Notes: generated by a model not told the origin, from the sequence alone. Shown: positions 8,773-18,094, counted from the first letter of the stretch. The stretch: 63,300 nucleotides of DNA from Devosia equisanguinis (GCF_900631955.1 NZ_UZWD01000036.1:1-63300); one strand, 5' to 3'. Numbers and translations are program-made.

Positions 8773-11700
8773 GTGCTCAATCGAGTTTATATCGCGGTCG
8801 GCCTTCTCGCCATTCTGGTGCTGGCCAGTGCCTTCATCGCCCCTCGCTTCATCCAATGGAGCGACTATCGCGATCGCATGGAGGAACTTGCCAGCACGGT
8901 CTTGGGTGAAGACGTGACGATTCGTGGCGATATCGAGTTTTCACTTTTGCCCCAGCCGCGGCTGAGTTTTACCGATGTGGTGGTGGGTGTCGCCGAGGCG
9001 CCTTCTGCGACCGTGGCTGGGGTCGAAGCCGAATTTGCGTTGATGGATTTTCTGCGCGACAATTATCACGTCACCTCCCTGGTGCTCTACCAGCCGGTGG
9101 TGGAACTCGCCATCGACGAAAACGGACTCTTCGGCAGCGGCATCGATATGTCTGGCGCCGGGGCCGGTGTTGCCCTGGCGCATGCCCGTATCGAGCGCGG
9201 CAGCGTCAGGCTGTCGGACCTGCGCTCGGGCGAGCTTTATGCGGCATCGGGCATTGACGGCGATCTGCGGCTCTCGAGCTTTTCCGGGCCGTTCCAGTTT
9301 CAGGGCGCCATGGATTCCGGCGGCAGTCGCTACGAGGTGCGGTTCAATTCCGGGACGCTGGATGGTGATGGCAATACCAAGATTTCGGCCTATCTGCGGG
9401 ACCTGGGTGGCGCTTTTTCCATCGGCGCCGATGGCATGTTCGCCGCCGGCGTGGCGCCTAAATTCGACGGGACACTGACTTATAAGCAGGCGCCGGAGCA
9501 GGCCGCTGGGGCGAGCGATATTCGCGGATCGCTGGTGCTCGAAAGCAAGGTGACGGCCTCCACCGATCGCGTGGTGCTGTCTGGTTATACGCTTCATCCC
9601 GACGAGAACCGGGCCGGTATGCGGCTGACCGGTTCGGCCAGCGTGCAGCTTGGCGAGCGGCGCAGTTTCGACGCGGTCGTCTCGGGCGGCGTGTTCTCGC
9701 TGCCACCGAGGGCGGCCACCGAAGTGCCGGCGCAACTGCCCTATGAGGTGGTGCGGCTTCTGGCGGAACTGCCGGCGCCGCTAATCCCGCCCATGGAAGG
9801 CACACTCGATATCGATCTGGCCGAGGTTGGGCTGCGCGGCTTTTCGCTGCGCGATCTCCGGCTCGATGCCACCAGCGACGGCAAGAGCTGGGATATTGCG
9901 CAGGCCGTCGCCCGGCTGCCGGGGGATGGCGAGCTGCGCTTTGCCGGCAAGCTTTCCGACGAGGATGGCGCGCCGGGTTTTCGGGGCACTGTCGCTCTGA
10001 GCGCAGCGCGCCTCGATGCGCTGGCGCAGCTCTGGCGCCGGCCACGTGAGGATAATCCGCTGTTCAACATGCCCGGTGGGCTGGAAGGAAGGGTCATCCT
10101 TGGCAGTGGCGCGCTGGGCCTGAGCAGCGGCGTCATGACGCTTGATGGCCAAAGTCATGGCTTCGAGCTGCGGCTGGGTTTTGGCGAGGAAAAGCGGCTC
10201 GATGCGGTGCTCAATCTCGATGATCTCGACATCAGGCACACTGCGGCCTTGCAGGCGCTGGCCCCCGACATCACCGCCGATGGCAGCTTCGCCCTGAGCT
10301 TTCCCGAGGGCAGTTTTCTCCTTACCGCGCAGACGCTTGACCTGATGGGGCTGCCGGCGACCGATGTGGTGGCCGAGGGTCAATGGTCGCCGACCGCTAT
10401 TCGCCTGTCGCGTCTTGGCGCCGGCGATTGGGGTGGCGTGGGATTCAATGGCGCCGTGCGTGTCGCCGGAACGCTGGATGCGCCGCAAGTAACCGGGTCG
10501 GGCCAGCTGTCAGTGGCTGACGCTACCGCGACGGGTCTGGCCAAGCTCTATGAGTTGGCGGCGTTGCCGCAGGGGTGGCGGGGGGGGCTAGTGCGCGCCT
10601 GGCCGGCCAATCTGCGGGTGGCGCTGGAAGACAGTGAAACCGGCGCCGGTCAGGTGCTGACGCTGAATGGTAGCCTCGATGGCTCAAAATTCGACCTGCG
10701 CACCGAGATGACCGAGGGGCTGCTGGCGCTGGCGCGCGCCGACCTTCGGCTGGTCGCGTCGCTGGAGGCGGATGAAGGCGGTGATCTGGTCGAACAGCTG
10801 GGGCTGGGGCCGGTAGAACTGTTCACGGGTGAGGGGAGCGGGCTCGCCAGTTTGTTCCTCGAGGGCAATCTGTCCACGGGCCTGGACGGGCGCGTGGCGC
10901 TGGGGCAGGGGAGCGATATCCTCAGCTATTCCGGCCATATCGATATTGGCGAAGCAGGGGTATTGAGCGGTGAGGGCACGCTTGATGCGACGCTCGCTGA
11001 AGCCGGAGGTCTCGCGACACTCTTGGGCGCGCGTGGCGCCAGCCTGCCCGGCGTCGATGCCAATGCGACGCTGAGCTTCGAGGGCAGTCAGCGCATGACG
11101 CTCTCGGACATTACCGGCGTATCCGGCCGCCAGAGCTTTACCGGCCAGTTGAGCATGGCGCCTGTGGGCCAGGTGCCCAGCTTCACCGGCTCGCTGAATA
11201 TGGAAAGCCTCGACGTGACAGCTCTTGCTGCCAGCATTTTCGGAGCGGAGGGCATGGTTCCCGGGGCGCAGGTGTGGCCCGAAGGGCCATTGGCGCTCAA
11301 TCCGGGTCTACGGCCAACGCGCGGCGAAATTGCTGTGCGTGCCGATACGCTGTTATCAGGTGCGCAGACGCTGGCGGGTGCCACCAGCTTCGCCTATTCC
11401 TGGGACCAGCAGGCGATCGGGCTGGACCGGTTCGAGACCGAGATCGGCGGCGGCACGCTGTCGCTGGTGATCGGGCAATGCTGTGCCGGGGCGCTGTCGG
11501 ACCGCGCGCTGGCCGGACGATTGAGCCTTGCCGGCGTCGAAATGGGCGCGCTGCTGCCAACGGCACCAGGCCTGTCAGGTCGTGTCGATGCGGGCCTGCA
11601 GTTCGAGGGCACTGGCGCCAGCCTGGCCGATGCCATGGCGGCGATGACGGGCGAGGGCAATTTTGCCATCGCCGATTTTGCGGCGCAGGGCCTTACGCCT

Positions 11701-12402
11701 GGCGTTTATCCGGCTACGGCGGCACTCACCGATGTGCTCAATACCGATGCCGAGGCGCTGCAGACACTGATCGGAATGTCGCTGTCGCAGGGTGATTTCA
11801 CCGCCCAGGACGCGCGCGGGACCGTTGCCATTGCCGGTGGCGTGGTGCGAGTGGCCAATCTCATTGTGGATGGTGAAGGTGGTCGACTGGCAGGAAGCGT
11901 CAATCTCGATCTCAGCCGGCTTGCCATTGATGGCGCCTTCGTGCTGACGCCTCTCGGCTATGTCGATCCGACCGGGTTGATCGAGAACGACAATGCCCGC
12001 ATCGTGGCCCGGCTTGCAGGAACGCTGATGGCGCCCTTGGCCAGCATCGACCTTACCGAAATGGTCGCCGCCATCCAGGTGCGGGCGAATGAGCTGGAAG
12101 TGGACCGACTTGAGGAATTGCGGCTCGCCGATGAAGAGCGCCAGCGCGCAGCGGCCGAAGAACGCAACCGGCTGATTGCCGAGCAGCGTCGACTGGCGGC
12201 CGAAGAAGCGGCCCGCAAGGCAGCGGAAGATGCCGCCCGCGCGCCGGCCGTTGAGCCGGAAACCCCAGAAGAAGCGGCTTCAGGCGGTAGCCTTCTGGTC
12301 GAGCCAAATCAGCCGCAGGGCCCGCTCAACCTCGGTTTCCAGCCGGGGGTGAGCGTCAATCAGCCTGTTGGCCCACCGGTCAACCAACCGTTCCAGTTCT
12401 AG
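8773..12402 (+). CDS. AsmA-family inner-membrane/periplasmic protein
   Basis: This very large (1209 residues) envelope protein has one N-terminal transmembrane helix followed by AsmA signatures (PRFIQWSDYRDRMEELAS... VTIRGDIEFSLLPQPRLSFTDV). A long beta-rich periplasmic region and an AsmA-like C-terminal domain (about residues 900-1110) follow. AsmA proteins are thought to take part in lipid transport or outer-membrane assembly. After the domain comes an Arg/Glu/Ala coiled coil (about 1110-1160) and a Pro/Gln/Asn-rich tail. The GTG at 8773 is preferred because it places the transmembrane helix at the N-terminus; an ATG at 8689 would add 28 unlikely residues. The stop overlaps the convergent RHH gene by 4 bases. 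Confidence 0.85.
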   Translation: MLNRVYIAVGLLAILVLASAFIAPRFIQWSDYRDRMEELASTVLGEDVTIRGDIEFSLLPQPRLSFTDVVVGVAEAPSATVAGVEAEFALMDFLRDNYHVTSLVLYQPVVELAIDENGLFGSGIDMSGAGAGVALAHARIERGSVRLSDLRSGELYAASGIDGDLRLSSFSGPFQFQGAMDSGGSRYEVRFNSGTLDGDGNTKISAYLRDLGGAFSIGADGMFAAGVAPKFDGTLTYKQAPEQAAGASDIRGSLVLESKVTASTDRVVLSGYTLHPDENRAGMRLTGSASVQLGERRSFDAVVSGGVFSLPPRAATEVPAQLPYEVVRLLAELPAPLIPPMEGTLDIDLAEVGLRGFSLRDLRLDATSDGKSWDIAQAVARLPGDGELRFAGKLSDEDGAPGFRGTVALSAARLDALAQLWRRPREDNPLFNMPGGLEGRVILGSGALGLSSGVMTLDGQSHGFELRLGFGEEKRLDAVLNLDDLDIRHTAALQALAPDITADGSFALSFPEGSFLLTAQTLDLMGLPATDVVAEGQWSPTAIRLSRLGAGDWGGVGFNGAVRVAGTLDAPQVTGSGQLSVADATATGLAKLYELAALPQGWRGGLVRAWPANLRVALEDSETGAGQVLTLNGSLDGSKFDLRTEMTEGLLALARADLRLVASLEADEGGDLVEQLGLGPVELFTGEGSGLASLFLEGNLSTGLDGRVALGQGSDILSYSGHIDIGEAGVLSGEGTLDATLAEAGGLATLLGARGASLPGVDANATLSFEGSQRMTLSDITGVSGRQSFTGQLSMAPVGQVPSFTGSLNMESLDVTALAASIFGAEGMVPGAQVWPEGPLALNPGLRPTRGEIAVRADTLLSGAQTLAGATSFAYSWDQQAIGLDRFETEIGGGTLSLVIGQCCAGALSDRALAGRLSLAGVEMGALLPTAPGLSGRVDAGLQFEGTGASLADAMAAMTGEGNFAIADFAAQGLTPGVYPATAALTDVLNTDAEALQTLIGMSLSQGDFTAQDARGTVAIAGGVVRVANLIVDGEGGRLAGSVNLDLSRLAIDGAFVLTPLGYVDPTGLIENDNARIVARLAGTLMAPLASIDLTEMVAAIQVRANELEVDRLEELRLADEERQRAAAEERNRLIAEQRRLAAEEAARKAAEDAARAPAVEPETPEEAASGGSLLVEPNQPQGPLNLGFQPGVSVNQPVGPPVNQPFQF

Positions 12403-12617
12403 ATTTTGTCGCTGGTTCCGTCCCGGTACCAGGCGAGCACCGTCAGGCGTGCGGCCGAGGACAGATTGGGCACGGTGCGCGTTTCGTCGATCAGGCGCAC
12501 GAGGCCTGCCATGCTTAATTCGCGCGCGGCGCAGATGGCTTCAAGGCCCGCCCAGAATTCGGGCTCGAGCGCCATGGAGGTTCGATGGCCGGCAATGGAG
12601 AAAGAGCGCTTTTCCAT
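12399..12617 (-). CDS. Ribbon-helix-helix domain protein
   Basis: This 72-residue protein matches the ribbon-helix-helix family found widely in alphaproteobacteria: KRSFSIAGHRTSMALEPEFW forms the beta-strand and first helix, and ICAARELSMAGLVRLIDE the second and third. It is probably a small DNA-binding regulator acting as a dimer; its target is unknown. It begins 17 bases after sspB, so the two are very likely co-transcribed. Its stop overlaps the stop of the convergent AsmA gene in the palindrome CTAG. Confidence 0.85.
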   Translation of the reverse strand: MEKRSFSIAGHRTSMALEPEFWAGLEAICAARELSMAGLVRLIDETRTVPNLSSAARLTVLAWYRDGTSDKI

Positions 12618-12634
12618 GGCCCTGCGGCCCTAAA

Positions 12635-13123
12635 TCAGGGCTTCTTGCGGAAGGCGTCGAGACTGACGACCTTTTCGCCCGACGGCTCGGTCGCCGCTTC
12701 TCCAGCTTCGGCGGCCTCAGTTGCCGCATCGGCACGAGCCTCAGTGTCCTCGTCTTCGCGGGCAGCCGTGCTCGGGTCGAACTGCAGTCCGAACTGCACG
12801 GAAGGGTCGAAGAAACCTTTGATGGCAGCGAAGGGAATGACGAGGATTTCAGGCTGGCCGTCGAAGCTAAGGCCGACCTCGAACGTGCTTTCGGTGACCT
12901 TGAGGTCCCAGAACTGGTTCTGGATGACGATGGTCATTTCCTTGTCGTACTGGGTCAGCAATTTCTCGCTCAACCGCACGCCGGGGGCGCGGGTGGCGAA
13001 GGAAATGAAGAAATGATGGTCGCCGGGCAGGCCGGTGCGCGAGACTTCGGCCAGCACCTTGCGCACGACGCCGCGCAGGGCTTCCTGGGCGAGTATGTCG
13101 TATCGCATGTGATCTTCGGCCAT
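12635..13123 (-). CDS. sspB: SspB, ClpXP adaptor for ssrA-tagged proteins (alphaproteobacterial type)
   Basis: SspB binds the ssrA degradation tag and tethers tagged proteins to ClpX. The folded domain covers residues 1-115 (HFFISFATRAPGVRLSE, FWDLKVTESTFEVGLSFDG). An acidic Ala/Glu linker follows, then a short C-terminal ClpX-docking tail (VVSLDAFRKKP). The 162-residue length fits the alpha form. The ATG at 13123 has AGGA 5 bases upstream. It lies about 115 bases downstream of the tmRNA gene on the same strand, so the tag-encoding RNA and the tag-reading adaptor are adjacent. The RHH gene follows. Confidence 0.93.
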   Translation of the reverse strand: MAEDHMRYDILAQEALRGVVRKVLAEVSRTGLPGDHHFFISFATRAPGVRLSEKLLTQYDKEMTIVIQNQFWDLKVTESTFEVGLSFDGQPEILVIPFAAIKGFFDPSVQFGLQFDPSTAAREDEDTEARADAATEAAEAGEAATEPSGEKVVSLDAFRKKP

Positions 13124-13239
13124 CTTATCCTCGCTTTTGGTCTCGTCGGCTGGGACAGGGCAGTCCTAGAATCCCGAACGGCCCATATCAGCCCTACGTT
13201 CCCAAAGATTTCAAGGACAAAGGCGTGGCAAATTTGGGG

Positions 13240-13566
13240 AAGAGAGGAAGTGCAGGCTTCTGTTGCCAGGTGCCTGCGAACCCCGCCTGTCGCCCGGCTA
13301 GGGGCGGAGGACTTAAATTCCCAGTGCTAGCACCGCATTACGCAGCGAGAGCAACCGGAGCCTTATTGTTGTCATTAGCAACTATAAGTTTCGGACCGAT
13401 AACGGTGGTACCTCACCGAGCAAAAGCACACTCTTTACGCCCTCGTCGATCCTATTTCGTCCCCATTGGCTACCCCGCGAGGGGTAGATGGTGGAGACGC
13501 CGGGTACCGCCCCCGGGTCCGATGGGTTTATTACAATGACCGTTTATCGCCATAGCCCTTACGGGC
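13240..13566 (-). ncRNA. ssrA: Transfer-messenger RNA, circularly permuted two-piece form
   Basis: tmRNA rescues stalled ribosomes and adds a degradation tag. The order on the minus strand is the alphaproteobacterial permuted one: the acceptor piece ends GCGTCTCCACCA (CCA end at 13489), an excised loop of about 24 bases follows, and then the coding piece starts GGGGACGAAATAGGATCGAC at 13464. The ends pair as a 7-bp acceptor stem with a G3-U70 wobble, the alanine identity signal. The tag frame reads ANDNNKAPVALAA and stops with TAA. The outer boundaries are approximate: the 5' end is inferred from the promoter, and the 3' end is placed just beyond a GCAGGC/GCCTGC hairpin at 13252-13277. Confidence 0.93.
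13338..13379 (-). other. ssrA tag-peptide reading frame within tmRNA
   Basis: The reading frame GCT AAT GAC AAC ... GCT GCG TAA encodes ANDNNKAPVALAA. With the charged alanine the full tag is AANDNNKAPVALAA. The AANDN start is the part known to be read by alpha SspB, and the LAA end is the ClpX signal. The middle (KAPV) differs from the acidic centre of the Caulobacter tag. Confidence 0.92.
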
Positions 13567-13572
13567 ACCCCC

Positions 13573-13601
13573 TATATAGGTGACCCGAACGCCGGATGCA
13601 A
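13573..13601 (-). promoter_or_regulatory. Sigma-70-type promoter of ssrA
   Basis: On the minus strand, TTGCAT (13601-13596), a spacer of exactly 17 bases and TATATA (13578-13573) precede the acceptor piece. Transcription should start near 13566. Confidence 0.75.
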
Positions 13602-13666
13602 ACTCCTCGAAGCGATTCAGGAGTGGTTAAGGGCTAGTCCTCATCCTCCCCGCCACGGAGGGCAGG

Positions 13667-14212
13667 ATGCGCGACCGTCGATTCCTTTATTCCAATCCCG
13701 GGCACCAACCCCTGCGTGGTCGCAGGCGACGCGGATTTTCCGGACTTGTTCCGATGGTGCTGGTGGCCGGCCTGGCGGGCGCCGTTGGCGGCTTGATGCT
13801 TGAACGGACCGGTGTCGGGGATTGGCTCATGGCACCAGCGGCGCCGCGGGTCACCGTTGAGCAGGCGGCACGACATTTCGCTCTGTGCTCCGGGGCGTCC
13901 CGCAACACCTGTGTGGTGGATGGCGATACGTTCTGGCTCGACGGCACAAAGATCCGCATCGCTGATATCAACACCCCGGAAACCGGCGCGCCGCAATGCG
14001 CGGCCGAGGCTGCGCTGGGTCGCAGGGCAACGGAGCGTTTGAGGGAATTGCTGAGTGAGGGGACCTTCTCGCTGGTCGGCATTGATCGCGACGAAGATCA
14101 GTATGGCCGCAAACTACGCATCGTCGAACGCAACGGCCGCTCGGTTGGGGCGGTGCTGGTGGCCGAGGGGTTGGCGCATGAATGGCGTGGACGGCGCGAA
14201 AGCTGGTGTTGA
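13667..14212 (+). CDS. Membrane-anchored thermonuclease-family (SNase-like) protein
   Basis: This 181-residue protein has a basic N-terminus, one transmembrane helix (about residues 28-45) and a staphylococcal-nuclease-like domain. The motif CVVDGDTFWLDGTKIRIADINTPET carries the Asp and Arg expected at the Ca-dependent active site. A second motif, DEDQYGRKLRIV, supplies the downstream Arg. It probably acts outside the inner membrane on nucleic acid. The start at 13667 has GGAGGGCAGG just before it. It is divergent from ssrA. Confidence 0.85.
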   Translation: MRDRRFLYSNPGHQPLRGRRRRGFSGLVPMVLVAGLAGAVGGLMLERTGVGDWLMAPAAPRVTVEQAARHFALCSGASRNTCVVDGDTFWLDGTKIRIADINTPETGAPQCAAEAALGRRATERLRELLSEGTFSLVGIDRDEDQYGRKLRIVERNGRSVGAVLVAEGLAHEWRGRRESWC

Positions 14213-14260
14213 ACCGGTGTTATGGCTTATCTCGGTCGGTGAGCTGTAAGGAGGCGCCGC

Positions 14261-14812
14261 GTGTCGCTGCCCGTCATCGAAGGTAGAAGCTGCGAGGGAT
14301 GCACGGCTTGCTGTGAATTCCCGCCTATTCGCACCGAAAAGCTGCAGAAGCCGGCCAATACGCTGTGCCCGCACTGCGCAGAAGGACAAGGCTGCACGGT
14401 CTATGACGTGCGCCCGGATGTGTGCCGTGGCTTTTATTGCGGCTGGTTCTTCCTGCCGGAACTGACGCCGGATTGGCATCCGGCCGAAAGCGGTGTCGTC
14501 ATCCGGTCCGAGCATTTCGAAGAGAATACCATCACCTTGCTGATCCTGCGCCTCTCGGGCTTTCTTGTGTCGGAGAATTTTGCCGGCATGATTGGGGCCT
14601 GGGTGGAGCAGGGCGTCGGGGTGGAGTTCGAGCGGGTCGGTCCGCCCGGCCATTTGCCGGCGAAGATGCGTATGAACGAACTGCTGGAAGACGCTGTGGC
14701 TGCGCGTGACCTCAGGGCCATGCAGACCATGTTCGCCTGGGCGCTGGCACATATCGACAAGACGCACACATGGGAGCCGGACGATACGGTGCTGCGCAGC
14801 GCGCTCGCCTGA
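14261..14812 (+). CDS. Cysteine-cluster protein (YkgJ-like)
   Basis: The 183 residues carry an N-terminal cysteine cluster: CEGCTACC, then CPHC, GCTVYDVRPDVC and FYCGW. This is the pattern of YkgJ-type proteins predicted to bind zinc or an iron-sulfur centre. The remaining 120 residues contain no recognised catalytic motif. The biological role is unknown. The GTG at 14261 is well supported by TAAGGAGG nine bases upstream. It follows the nuclease gene by 48 bases and may share its transcript. Confidence 0.8.
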   Translation: MSLPVIEGRSCEGCTACCEFPPIRTEKLQKPANTLCPHCAEGQGCTVYDVRPDVCRGFYCGWFFLPELTPDWHPAESGVVIRSEHFEENTITLLILRLSGFLVSENFAGMIGAWVEQGVGVEFERVGPPGHLPAKMRMNELLEDAVAARDLRAMQTMFAWALAHIDKTHTWEPDDTVLRSALA

Positions 14813-14814
14813 AC

Positions 14815-15054
14815 CTAGCCGTTCCACTTCATGCGCATGTAGACGCCACCGGCTTCCAGCTCCTCCAGCATCTGCTCCAGATGTTTGAGCTTGGTCTCCT
14901 CGCGCTTCACCTTGTTGATCCACAGCAAGTAGTCATTGCGCTGGTAGGCCGGCCGCGCCTGGTACTTTTCCATGAGACCGCGTTCTTCGAGGGCCTGCCG
15001 CACAAAGTCGGGCATGTCTTGTCGTGGCCGCAGCGGGCGCAGAACCGGGCTCAT
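14815..15054 (-). CDS. YdeI/OmdA-like C-terminal domain protein
   Basis: This 79-residue protein consists only of the helical C-terminal region of the bacteriocin-protection YdeI/OmpD-associated family, recognisable from AYQRNDYLLWINKVKREETK followed by a Leu/Glu-rich helix. Full-length family members carry an extra N-terminal domain that is missing here. Function is unclear. It faces the Cys-cluster gene with a 2-base gap between stops. Confidence 0.7.
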   Translation of the reverse strand: MSPVLRPLRPRQDMPDFVRQALEERGLMEKYQARPAYQRNDYLLWINKVKREETKLKHLEQMLEELEAGGVYMRMKWNG

Positions 15055-15208
15055 GATCGTTGCTCCTATCGGTTGGTCCCAGTGACTATCACGAAATGTG
15101 CTGTCGCCTCCTGTCAGTGCTCCATGCGGTATTCATGTACCGCTTTAGGGTGGGCCGGTTTTGCGATAGCGTCGTGACCAGGTCTCTCCATCCATTTCCG
15201 AGATAGTC

Positions 15209-15793
15209 ATGGCGCCCGACCCGACAAGCAAGCTGATCCATGCCGCCACGCATTTTCTGGGCAAGCCGCCCGATGCCTTGACCAACCAGGAGCGGGTTGT
15301 TCTTGAGCGGGCCATCAGCAAGCGTGCCCTCTCCCGCGATCCCACCTTGGCTTTCGACGATGGGCTGACCTTCGGGCAAAGGCTGGCGGACGGGGTGGCT
15401 GCCTTTGGCGGGTCCTGGGCCTTTATCATCGGCTTTGGCGTCTGCCTGCTGCTCTGGACCGGGGCCAATCTGCTGCTGCGCGGTGCGGCCTTCGACCCTT
15501 ATCCCTTCATCTTCCTCAATCTGATGCTGTCCATGCTCGCCGCCATTCAGGCGCCCGTGATCATGATGAGCCAGAACCGGCAGGCGGCCAAGGATCGCGA
15601 GGTCTCCGCGCATGACTACGAGGTCAACCTCAAGGCCGAGATCGAGATCATGGCGCTGCATGATAAGGTTGATCGGTTGCGCGAAGAGGATTTGCGCAAC
15701 TTGATCCTGCGGCAGCAGGACCAGATCGAGCGCCTGACGCGGCTGGTGGAGAAGCACGTGGCGGGAGGCGAAGACAAAGGCGAATCGGCTTAG
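15209..15793 (+). CDS. DUF1003 membrane protein
   Basis: This 194-residue protein has a basic N-terminal region, two transmembrane helices (about residues 70-90 and 100-120) and a charged, probably coiled-coil C-terminus. The segment between the helices and beyond ([29 protein letters not shown]) is the DUF1003 signature. The biochemical function is not known. The ATG at 15209 follows CCGAGA. It lies 11 bases before thyA. Confidence 0.85.
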   Translation: MAPDPTSKLIHAATHFLGKPPDALTNQERVVLERAISKRALSRDPTLAFDDGLTFGQRLADGVAAFGGSWAFIIGFGVCLLLWTGANLLLRGAAFDPYPFIFLNLMLSMLAAIQAPVIMMSQNRQAAKDREVSAHDYEVNLKAEIEIMALHDKVDRLREEDLRNLILRQQDQIERLTRLVEKHVAGGEDKGESA

Positions 15794-15804
15794 TCTTGCC
15801 CGCC

Positions 15805-16599
15805 ATGCAGCCCTATCTGAAACTCCTCTCCGATATTCTCGAAACCGGCACCGACAAGTCGGACCGCACCGGTACCGGCACGCGCTCGCTCTTCGGCTAC
15901 CAGATGCGCTTCGATCTTTCGAAGGGCTTTCCGCTGCTGACGACCAAGAAGCTGCATCTCAAGTCCATCATTTATGAGCTGCTGTGGTTCATACGTGGCG
16001 AGACCAATGTGCGCTGGTTGCAGGAGCGCGGCGTCAAGATCTGGGACGAATGGGCGGACGACAATGGCGATCTCGGTCCGGTCTATGGCAGTCAATGGCG
16101 CAGCTGGCCGGCGCCGGACGGGCGCAAGATCGACCAGATCGCCAACCTGATCCAGTCCATCAAGACCAAGCCCGATAGCCGGCGACACATCGTTTCGGCC
16201 TGGAACCCAGCGGAAGTGGACGAGATGGCGCTGCCACCCTGCCACTGCCTGTTCCAGTTCTATGTCGCCAATGGCAGGCTCAGCTGCCAGCTCTATCAGC
16301 GTTCGGCCGACACGTTTCTGGGCGTACCCTTCAACATCGCGTCCTATGCGCTGCTGACCCATATGGTGGCGCAGGTCTGCGATCTCGAGGTCGGTGATTT
16401 CGTCCACACCTTCGGCGACGTGCATCTCTACGCCAACCACTTTGAGCAGGCCCAGTTGCAACTCACCCGCGAACCGCGCCCACTGCCGCGCCTGGTCATG
16501 AACCCCGAGCGCAAGGCGCTGGAAGACTTCGTCTTCGAGGATTTCGCCTTCGAGGGATACGATCCGCATCCCCATATCAAGGCCGAAGTCTCGGTATGA
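15805..16599 (+). CDS. thyA: Thymidylate synthase
   Basis: The enzyme converts dUMP to dTMP using 5,10-methylene-tetrahydrofolate, releasing dihydrofolate for the FolA encoded 2 kb downstream. It is 264 residues, the same size as the E. coli enzyme. Visible signatures are [12 protein letters not shown], the folate/dUMP-binding region SQWRSW, the catalytic cysteine in [12 protein letters not shown], and [20 protein letters not shown]. The ATG at 15805 gives the usual start MQPYLKLL; a TTG at 15796 is possible. The stop overlaps the MazG-like gene. Confidence 0.97.
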   Translation: MQPYLKLLSDILETGTDKSDRTGTGTRSLFGYQMRFDLSKGFPLLTTKKLHLKSIIYELLWFIRGETNVRWLQERGVKIWDEWADDNGDLGPVYGSQWRSWPAPDGRKIDQIANLIQSIKTKPDSRRHIVSAWNPAEVDEMALPPCHCLFQFYVANGRLSCQLYQRSADTFLGVPFNIASYALLTHMVAQVCDLEVGDFVHTFGDVHLYANHFEQAQLQLTREPRPLPRLVMNPERKALEDFVFEDFAFEGYDPHPHIKAEVSV

Positions 16600-16925
16600 G
16601 CCGGTCGCTGGGCGAGCTCTCCGACAAGGTGTCGGAAGTGGCGGCGGTGCTGACCAGCCGAAATGGCATTGCGGCCGATAGCGATTGGCTGATGCTCAAG
16701 CTGCAGGAGGAGCTGGGGGAACTGACCGCAGAGCACTTGCGCCTCAGCGGCCGAAAGAAGCGCGAGGGGCTAGATGAGAACGCCATCATTGCGGCCCGCA
16801 ACGATGAGGCAGCCGACTTGCTGGCTATTCTGCTGCTCTACGCTCGCCACCACGACATCGATCTTGAAGCTGCGGTCGAGCGGAAATGGCTCAAGCATCT
16901 TCGCCCGGTCACCAAAACCGGCTAA
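16596..16925 (+). CDS. MazG-like nucleotide pyrophosphohydrolase
   Basis: This 109-residue all-helical protein has the MazG-type metal-binding signature [12 protein letters not shown] followed by [15 protein letters not shown] (EExxE ... ExxD). Such enzymes hydrolyse nucleoside triphosphates to monophosphates and can sanitise the nucleotide pool. Coupling to thyA by a 4-base overlap suggests a dUTP- or dCTP-type housecleaning role, but substrate is inference only. The ATG at 16596 lies inside the last codons of thyA. Confidence 0.75.
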   Translation: MSRSLGELSDKVSEVAAVLTSRNGIAADSDWLMLKLQEELGELTAEHLRLSGRKKREGLDENAIIAARNDEAADLLAILLLYARHHDIDLEAAVERKWLKHLRPVTKTG

Positions 16926-17003
16926 CCTGATCATTGCCTGAAATGCAGGGATGGGCTGTTCTCGTCCCGTGATCCAATACGAAGTCCTGAGGGAGACGGG
17001 ATT

Positions 17004-18059
17004 ATGCGCAAGTTTGCACTTGCCCTGATGGTGAGCTGCCTGGCCCTGCCGGCACTGGCCAACGACACGACGGCCCAACTTGGCGCTGGCGGCCTGGTCT
17101 TCGTAGGCAATGACGCGATCCAGATGGCCTCGGAAGACCTTTACGTGTCGCCGAGCGAGGTTCGTGTCACCTACGAATTCAACAACGTCACCGATGAGGA
17201 CCAGACGGTGCTGGTCGCCTTTCCGATGCCCGATATCGAGGGCAGCGGCGATTTCATGGTCGATGTGCCGATCCAGACGGCCGGTGGCGAGGGCCGCCCG
17301 GCCATCGATGACCCCAACAATCTTTTCGGCTTCGCCACGACCTTCAATGGCGAGCCGGTGGATGCCGAACTGCACCAATATGCCTTCGCGCATAATATCG
17401 ACTATTCCGATCTGCTGCGCGGCATGGGCGTGCCGCTGGAGCCGTTCGGTGAAGCGACCTATGAGGCGTTGAAGAGGCTCGATGAGGCCGATGCGCTCAA
17501 ACTCGTCCATTTGGGCATGGTCTACCGCTCCGAATATGATGCCGGTAACGGCATGGAGTGGGAATATGTGCCGCTTTGGACGCTGCGCTCGACTTATAGC
17601 TGGGAAGCGACCTTTGCGCCCGGTATCTCCGATGTCGTTCACTCCTACCAGCCGAGCGTCGGCGGCACGGTGGCCACGACCTTCATGCCGACAAAGGGCG
17701 ACGAGTATTCCCGCCAGCGCTATGACGAATATGTCGCCAAATTCTGTGTGGACGACAATCTGGTCAGCACGTTGCGCAAGAAGGAAATCACCCGCGACGG
17801 CTGGACGTCCTACCCCTTTGTCGAAAACTGGATTTCCTACATCTGGTCGACGGGCAACAACTGGTCCGGCCCCATCGGCAAGTTCACCCTGACCGTCGAC
17901 AAGGGCAGCCCCGACAACCTGGTGTCGTTCTGCGGGGAGGGCGTCAAGAAGATCGGTCCCACCACCTTCCAGATGACCCAGACGGACTGGTACCCGCCCT
18001 ATGACCAAGAGCTGGAAATCCTGCTTTTGATCCCGGTGGACTGGTTCGACGGGGAATAG
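17004..18059 (+). CDS. Exported DUF4424 protein
   Basis: This 351-residue protein has a standard signal peptide cleaved near ALANDT. The mature part is beta-rich and matches the DUF4424 pattern (immunoglobulin-like strands with YEFNNVTDEDQTVLVAFPMP, and repeated aromatic and acidic stretches). It is presumably periplasmic. No catalytic residues are evident and the function is unknown. The ATG at 17004 has GAGGGAGACGG upstream. It lies in the thyA-folA stretch but nothing links it to folate. Confidence 0.82.
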   Translation: MRKFALALMVSCLALPALANDTTAQLGAGGLVFVGNDAIQMASEDLYVSPSEVRVTYEFNNVTDEDQTVLVAFPMPDIEGSGDFMVDVPIQTAGGEGRPAIDDPNNLFGFATTFNGEPVDAELHQYAFAHNIDYSDLLRGMGVPLEPFGEATYEALKRLDEADALKLVHLGMVYRSEYDAGNGMEWEYVPLWTLRSTYSWEATFAPGISDVVHSYQPSVGGTVATTFMPTKGDEYSRQRYDEYVAKFCVDDNLVSTLRKKEITRDGWTSYPFVENWISYIWSTGNNWSGPIGKFTLTVDKGSPDNLVSFCGEGVKKIGPTTFQMTQTDWYPPYDQELEILLLIPVDWFDGE

Positions 18060-18094
18060 GTCCCCGCTATTACTTATGACGGAGGCGCAAGGGC

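Noticed and set aside
13225..13539. Open frame over the tmRNA gene
   Set aside because: The region encodes the permuted tmRNA on the other strand; the frame has no protein-like features.
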